The notes under the pieces: model-generated
Seen by the model: only the letters and a program-made list of their open reading frames with translations
Database searches by the model: none
Told to the model about the DNA's origin: nothing
Shown: positions 43,138 through 47,162 of the stretch, piece after piece
Numbering within the stretch: position 1 is the first letter of the stretch
Layout: each line of letters starts with the position of its first letter
Made by a program: the position numbers and the translations under genes
Source of the DNA: an uncultured Butyricicoccus sp.
Lineage (GTDB): Bacteria; Bacillota; Clostridia; Oscillospirales; Butyricicoccaceae
Assembly: GCF_944381005.1 (NCBI RefSeq)
Contig: NZ_CALWJM010000016.1
Location: 1-47,162 of the forward strand
DNA length: 47,162 nt
Reading direction: 5' to 3'

Positions 43138-44424
43138 TCATTCGCCCGACTGTCGCGCGATAAATTCCGGCCGCAATTTGGAGTACATGATTTTTTGAGC
43201 GCTGTATAATCCGGAATATCCGGACAGCATATAGGACACCGCGCAGCCCAATGCAAACAACAACAGCCCATCGCCGCCAAATAATTCATAAGCCAGTAAA
43301 ATCGAGGTCAACGGGCAGTTGGTCACGCCGCAAAATACCGCAACCATGCCCACACCGGCGCCAAACGAACCCGACAACCCCAAAAATCTGCCATAATAGC
43401 AGCCAAATGTTGCACCGACAAAAAAAGCTGGTACAATCTCGCCGCCTTTGAACCCTGCCCCCAACGTCAACGCGGTCAGCACCATTTTTATCAGGAAGGC
43501 CGCCGGATGGGCGTAACCGGTAAACGCGCGCCATATTTGTTCCATCCCCGCGCCGTTATAATCCCGATTGCCCAGCAGAAGCGTAAACACCACCACCAGA
43601 CAGCCACCCACCAGCACACGCACATAGGGATTGGGCAAATAACGCGCATAAAACCGGTGTAAAATACCAAACACCTTGCAAAAAAGCACGGCAACCAGTG
43701 CACACAGCACCCCCAGCGCAACCACCTGTACCAGCGCCAGCGGGGTTAATTGTGGGATACCAAACACCAGAAACGCTTCGGGTACACCGCCCAACGCCCG
43801 CGCGGTCATCAGCGCCACCAGCGAGGCCAATAAACAAGGGAACATGGCCGCATAATACATCACGCCTACGCTGACCACTTCCATTGCAAACACAGCCGCG
43901 GCCAGCGGCGTGCCGAACAGCGCCGAAAATCCTGCCGCCATGCCGCACATCTTAATTACACGTTCATCCTTGTCATCCAGACGCATAAACCGGCCGACAT
44001 AAGCAGAAATCGAACTGCCCATTTGCAGCGCCGCGCCTTCCCGTCCGGAAGAACCGCCGAACAGATGGGTGAGCACGGTTGCCACAATGATAAGCGGTGC
44101 GGTACGCAGTCGAATCGGTGCATTATCGCGCACCGAAATCAGCACCAGATTGGTACCGCCATCGCGCGCCATATCGCACACCCGATACAACCAGACAATG
44201 AACAGACCGGCAAGCGGCAGTCCGAACAGCAGAAACGGATAGGTTTTGCGCCATGCGGTGACTTGTGCAATGGCGTGATGAAATCCCACACCAACCGCGC
44301 CGACCAACACGCCAATTATGACCGAAAAGAAAATCCAGCGCACAAATACCCCTGCACCTTGCATCATATGGTGTGTTATTTTTTGGCTTGCCGTTTGGTT
44401 TTGTTTTTCTTTTTCCTCCATCAT
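43138..44424 (-). CDS. CLC-family chloride/anion channel or antiporter with atypical filter motifs
   Basis: 428 residues from the ATG at 44424 behind GAAGGGGG. About ten membrane helices in the CLC double-repeat plan. SSGREGAALQMG carries the gating glutamate (GREG). Where chloride-type CLCs have GSGIP, this protein has DGGTNLV, without the central serine. The third motif reads GGEIVPAF in place of GxFxP, a GGE form that recalls fluoride-exporting CLCs. Ion specificity is therefore uncertain. Single-gene unit. Confidence 0.88.
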   Translation of the reverse strand: MMEEKEKQNQTASQKITHHMMQGAGVFVRWIFFSVIIGVLVGAVGVGFHHAIAQVTAWRKTYPFLLFGLPLAGLFIVWLYRVCDMARDGGTNLVLISVRDNAPIRLRTAPLIIVATVLTHLFGGSSGREGAALQMGSSISAYVGRFMRLDDKDERVIKMCGMAAGFSALFGTPLAAAVFAMEVVSVGVMYYAAMFPCLLASLVALMTARALGGVPEAFLVFGIPQLTPLALVQVVALGVLCALVAVLFCKVFGILHRFYARYLPNPYVRVLVGGCLVVVFTLLLGNRDYNGAGMEQIWRAFTGYAHPAAFLIKMVLTALTLGAGFKGGEIVPAFFVGATFGCYYGRFLGLSGSFGAGVGMVAVFCGVTNCPLTSILLAYELFGGDGLLLFALGCAVSYMLSGYSGLYSAQKIMYSKLRPEFIARQSGE

Positions 44425-44457
44425 TTTTCCCCCTTCCAACATCCCCCAACTGTCCTT

Positions 44458-44486
44458 ATCGTATCATATCCTTTGTCAGATAGCAA
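44458..44486 (-). promoter_or_regulatory. Promoter of the CLC gene
   Basis: On the minus strand TTGCTA (44481-44486), 17 bases, TACGAT (44458-44463). Confidence 0.55.
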
Positions 44487-44488
44487 GA

Positions 44489-44516
44489 ACGGCCATCCCG
44501 AAAATGGGATGGCCGT
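44489..44516 (-). terminator. Terminator-like hairpin below guaB
   Basis: Perfect 11-bp stem ACGGCCATCCC / GGGATGGCCGT with a 6-base loop. The following T-run is poor (TTCTTGCT), so termination may be partial. Confidence 0.65.
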
Positions 44517-44543
44517 AAATACGCGAACAAAGAATTTTCAGTT

Positions 44544-46052
44544 TTACTTGTGTACCGAAACAGCGGTATCTTTCAGCACAACATCGTGCGCACCGCCCTC
44601 AACAATCGAGGTTGCCGAAACCAGCGTAATCTTTGCCTTTTCCTGCAATTCCGGAATGGTCAGCGCACCGCAGTTGCACATAGTCGAGCGTACCTTGTTC
44701 AGTGTCAAAGTTACATTGTCCTTGAGCGAACCGGCATAGGGCACATAGGAATCTACGCCTTCTTCAAACGACAGCTTTTGTGCACCGCCCAAGTCATAGC
44801 GCTGCCAGTTGCGCGCACGCGCCGAGCCTTCGCCCCAGTATTCCTTCATAAAGGTGCCGCCGATGTTAACCTTGTTGGTCGGAGATTCGTCGAAGCGGGA
44901 GAAGTAACGACCCAGCATAATGAAATCTGCACCCATTGCCAGCGCCAGCGTTACATGATAGTCGTGTACAATACCGCCATCCGAGCAAATCGGGATATAG
45001 ATGCCGGTTTCCTGGAAGTATTCATCACGCGCTGCTGCGACTTCAATGACCGCGGTAGCCTGTCCACGACCAATGCCCTTTTGCTCACGGGTGATACAAA
45101 TAGAGCCGCCGCCGATACCGATTTTGATAAAGTCTGCACCTGCTTCGGCGAGGAAGCGGAACCCTTCACGGTCAACGACATTGCCTGCGCCTACCTTTAC
45201 GGTGTCGCCGTAGTGTTCGCGAATCCATGAAATCGTACGCGACTGCCATTCAGAGAAGCCTTCAGAAGAGTCGATACACAATACATCAGCGCCCGCATTG
45301 ACCAATGCCGGAACGCGCTGTTCATAGTCACGGGTATTGATACCTGCGCCGACAATATAACGCTTGTCCTTGTCGAGCAGTTCAAGCGTGTTTTCCTTGT
45401 GCGAGTCGTAGTCCTTGCGGAATACCATATAAACCAGATGGCCGTTCTCATCGACCAGCGGCAAAGAATTCAGCTTATGGTCCCAAATAATATTGTTTGC
45501 TTCTTTCAGCGTGGTGTCTGCCGGTGCTGTGATGAGCTTGTCAAACGGTGTCATAAACGACGAAACCTTTTCCGCAGTATCCATGCGCGAAATGCGGTAA
45601 TCACGGCTGGTTACGATGCCCAACAGCTTACCGGTTGCTGTGCCGTCATCGGTTACGGCAACGGTCGAGTGTCCAGTCTTTTCCTTGAGTGCCAAAATAT
45701 CTGCCAATGTCTGGTCGGGCTTAATGTTGGAATCGGATACGATAAAGCCAGCTTTATAAGCCTTGACACGGGCAACCATTGCCGCCTCACTCTCAACGGT
45801 CTGCGAGCCATAGATAAACGAAATACCGCCTTCTCTTGCCAGCGCAATCGCCATCTTATCATCCGAAACCGCCTGCATGATTGCAGAAACCAGCGGAATG
45901 TTTGCATACAACGCAGACTCTTCGCCCTTTTTATACTTGACAATCGGGGTGCGCAGACTTACGTTTGTCGGCACGCACTCTGACGAAGAATAACCGGGTA
46001 CCAGCAGGTATTCACTGAATGTGCGCGAGGGTTCCGAAAAATAATACGCCAT
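44544..46052 (-). CDS. guaB: IMP dehydrogenase, Tritrichomonas-like type
   Basis: Oxidises IMP to XMP with NAD+, the committed step to guanine nucleotides. 502 residues from the ATG at 46052 behind AAAGGAG; a longer in-frame start at 46142 is upstream of the -10. Two CBS domains (~100-215) sit inside the barrel. The catalytic loop is [12 protein letters not shown] with C319, and K310 lies in FIKIGIGGG. The flap is KGIGRGQAT, where standard bacterial enzymes have AGVGVPQ. The sequence after residue 300 resembles the parasite Tritrichomonas foetus enzyme as I recall it. Single-gene unit. Confidence 0.95.
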   Translation of the reverse strand: MAYYFSEPSRTFSEYLLVPGYSSSECVPTNVSLRTPIVKYKKGEESALYANIPLVSAIMQAVSDDKMAIALAREGGISFIYGSQTVESEAAMVARVKAYKAGFIVSDSNIKPDQTLADILALKEKTGHSTVAVTDDGTATGKLLGIVTSRDYRISRMDTAEKVSSFMTPFDKLITAPADTTLKEANNIIWDHKLNSLPLVDENGHLVYMVFRKDYDSHKENTLELLDKDKRYIVGAGINTRDYEQRVPALVNAGADVLCIDSSEGFSEWQSRTISWIREHYGDTVKVGAGNVVDREGFRFLAEAGADFIKIGIGGGSICITREQKGIGRGQATAVIEVAAARDEYFQETGIYIPICSDGGIVHDYHVTLALAMGADFIMLGRYFSRFDESPTNKVNIGGTFMKEYWGEGSARARNWQRYDLGGAQKLSFEEGVDSYVPYAGSLKDNVTLTLNKVRSTMCNCGALTIPELQEKAKITLVSATSIVEGGAHDVVLKDTAVSVHK

Positions 46053-46098
46053 AATGACTTCTCCTTTACCGCTTAATACTGATTTTACGTTATGTATC

Positions 46099-46127
46099 AT
46101 TATACCGTTTTGGACAGACAAAGTAAA
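46099..46127 (-). promoter_or_regulatory. Promoter of guaB
   Basis: On the minus strand TTTACT (46122-46127), 17 bases, TATAAT (46099-46104). No riboswitch fits in the ~40-base leader. Confidence 0.7.
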
Positions 46128-46228
46128 CCCGTGTTTTGTCAAAATTTATGTGTGATTCGCACGCCTCGACCTATGCAATTCGCCGTGAACGGCCGTTTTC
46201 ACTCTTACTGTTTCATTGTGCAATTGGT

Positions 46229-46768
46229 CTAATTCTTGTCTCCTTGCAGCGCATACCGAATGCGCGATTCTATAACCGCGCCCGGGTCATATTTTCCATT
46301 TTTAGCCACCAACTGTGACGGCACGATATCAAGGTACGCCAAATGCTGCACAAACTCCGAGGGCACATTTTCAAAAATCAATAAAGTCGCATTGTATTCG
46401 GTATCCTCAACGACCGTAGCTGGATACAGCGTGCCGCTGTCCGATACCAGATAGGCAGCACCGGGCGGTGTATTCTGGTCGCGCACATACGTCACCGGTG
46501 TAGTGCGGCAGACCACTGACAATGCCTGCGGATAGTAATAAGCCGTGTACATCATACTGGATTGACTTTCATCCTTGCTTTCCTGCCAAATCACTTGCCG
46601 TTCCAAATCGCCGCCAATTTGGTCGGAAATGGTTTCCATATGCGCTGTATACAGGTCACTATGAATATACTCATATTTTTGCGCAAAATAAAACATTGGC
46701 ATCGCCAGCAGTATCACCATCAACAATGCCTGTGCAACGTGCGCTTGATGCGCTTTCAAAATAGACAT
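46229..46768 (-). CDS. Orphan single-pass membrane protein, unknown function
   Basis: 179 residues. An N-terminal hydrophobic helix (~10-28) follows a short basic/histidine start; the rest is polar and would lie outside the cell. The outer part is rich in Y, V and T, with one cysteine, and no motif I recognise. It has the plan of a small secreted or anchored domain, reminiscent of the periplasmic sensor part of membrane proteins but without a signalling module. Ribosome binding sequence is weak (GCGGA). Converges on nothing; guaB lies downstream on the same strand. Confidence 0.7.
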   Translation of the reverse strand: MSILKAHQAHVAQALLMVILLAMPMFYFAQKYEYIHSDLYTAHMETISDQIGGDLERQVIWQESKDESQSSMMYTAYYYPQALSVVCRTTPVTYVRDQNTPPGAAYLVSDSGTLYPATVVEDTEYNATLLIFENVPSEFVQHLAYLDIVPSQLVAKNGKYDPGAVIESRIRYALQGDKN

Positions 46769-46836
46769 TTCCGCACCCCACTTCTTTTTCGTACACTCTT
46801 ACTTTTATTTTATTGTAACAGTCTGTCGAATAAATG

Positions 46837-46842
46837 TATATG
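46837..46842 (+). promoter_or_regulatory. Candidate -10 box for the small cysteine protein gene
   Basis: TATATG, with TTGTAA 18 bases upstream at 46813-46818, in an AT-rich stretch. Weak evidence. Confidence 0.3.
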
Positions 46843-46891
46843 GGGCATTTATCATAAAATCGCCTACTTTTTTTTGACGAGGAACACCTGT

Positions 46892-47068
46892 ATGTTTACC
46901 TGCAAAGATTGTCGATATTTTATCACACATTCTGCCAAAACAGCCAAACGCACTCGCGTATACGGGCATTGCACCGTTCCGCGCGTTAAAATTCGTCGTC
47001 CAGACAGTCAAATTTGTCCATATTTTACATCTAAAAACAAGCACTCATCACAGCCACAAGCAAAATAA
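46892..47068 (+). CDS. 58-residue four-cysteine protein
   Basis: A small basic protein with four cysteines: C4 and C7 in CKDCRYF, C27 in GHC and C42 in ICPYF. The CxxCxxF ... GxC ... CPxF layout is common in small zinc or iron-sulfur proteins. GAGGAA lies 8 bases before the ATG and a terminator follows the stop. No name could be assigned. Location next to an rRNA operon end on the other strand gives no functional hint. Confidence 0.7.
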   Translation: MFTCKDCRYFITHSAKTAKRTRVYGHCTVPRVKIRRPDSQICPYFTSKNKHSSQPQAK

Positions 47069-47096
47069 AAAAGCAGAACCAAAATGGTTCTGCTTT
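47069..47096. terminator. Bidirectional terminator, small gene and rRNA operon
   Basis: Stem AAAAGCAGAACC / GGTTCTGCTTTT with a short loop and runs of A and T on the flanks. On the minus strand the T-run TTTTTTATTTT follows, as expected below the 5S rRNA gene. Confidence 0.88.
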
Positions 47097-47101
47097 TGTG
47101 T

Positions 47102-47162
47102 GCGCGCCTTGTTATCTTTCCGGGCCGTCGCCAGCCAAGTATTGTCACCGTTAACGAGCTTA
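47102..47162 (-). rRNA. rrf: 5S ribosomal RNA, 3' part (cut by window edge)
   Basis: Read on the minus strand from the edge: TAAGCTCGTTAACGGTGAC, ACTTGGCTGGCGACGGCCC, then GGAAAGATAACAAGG. This is the conserved second half of a Firmicutes 5S rRNA, including the AAGCTC and the ACTTGGCTGG(N)GACGGCCC helix region. The exact 3' end near 47102 is estimated. The rest of an rRNA operon should follow beyond the window. Confidence 0.85.

Overview
The window looks like chromosomal DNA of an anaerobic, gut-type Clostridia bacterium (Bacillota). A Butyricicoccus/Agathobaculum-like or other Oscillospirales member is my inference, not a proven assignment. Supporting signs are the dgt-dnaG-rpoD operon, purple-bacteria-independent Firmicutes regulators (BirA and ArgR boxes, guanine and preQ1-I riboswitches), the single-chain glycyl-tRNA synthetase, LuxS, AGGAGG-type ribosome binding sites, near-consensus TTGACA/TATAAT promoters and moderate GC with short intergenic gaps. 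No phage, CRISPR array or complete insertion sequence was found. Only the first ~440 bases look like accessory or degraded DNA.

Layout. 1-440: end of an unidentified reading frame, then nested inverted repeats and two copies of the same hairpin. 447-4864 (minus): birA-bioY-bioB-bioD-bioA, behind a BirA operator that overlaps its promoter. 5012-7072 (minus): one chemoreceptor with a probable amino-acid-sensing dCache domain, preceded by a 650-base gap. 7721-9359 (minus): preQ1-I riboswitch, attenuator, radical SAM enzyme and a coupled YhhQ-type transporter. 9533-10909: NSS-family transporter. 10966-11643 (minus): protein of unknown function. 11712-13718: guanine riboswitch, guanine deaminase, dCTP deaminase. 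13766-15322 (minus): proC and truA. 15438-17128: thioredoxin-like lipoprotein, 48-residue CXXC membrane peptide and a membrane polyferredoxin. 17148-18590 (minus): nicotinate phosphoribosyltransferase. 18751-26768: ArgR box and the full arginine operon argGHCJBDF. 27062-28435: alanine/glycine symporter. 28520-32586: deformylase, glyS, tRNA-Pro and a Na/Pi cotransporter-PhoU fusion. 32763-33787: glutamine-amidotransferase-like hydrolase and an Smr protein. 33845-37858 (minus): dgt-dnaG-rpoD. 38024-46768 (minus): yigZ, hflX, rpmE, luxS, plsC, a MATE pump, an atypical CLC protein, guaB and an orphan membrane protein. 46892-47068: small four-cysteine protein. 47102-47162 (minus): 3' part of a 5S rRNA gene cut by the window edge.

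How the genes fit together. The biotin cluster encodes uptake, the last three synthesis steps, and the ligase/repressor. The arginine cluster alone carries all seven enzymes from glutamate to arginine by the acetyl-recycling route, given carbamoyl phosphate. Two RNA switches control purine-like compounds: guanine for the deaminase, and preQ1 for an operon that looks like salvage of queuosine precursors. The most interesting candidates for new biology are the riboswitch-controlled radical SAM-YhhQ pair, the three-gene membrane redox cassette, the IMP dehydrogenase that resembles the Tritrichomonas enzyme, and the deformylase that lacks the usual motif-1 glutamine.
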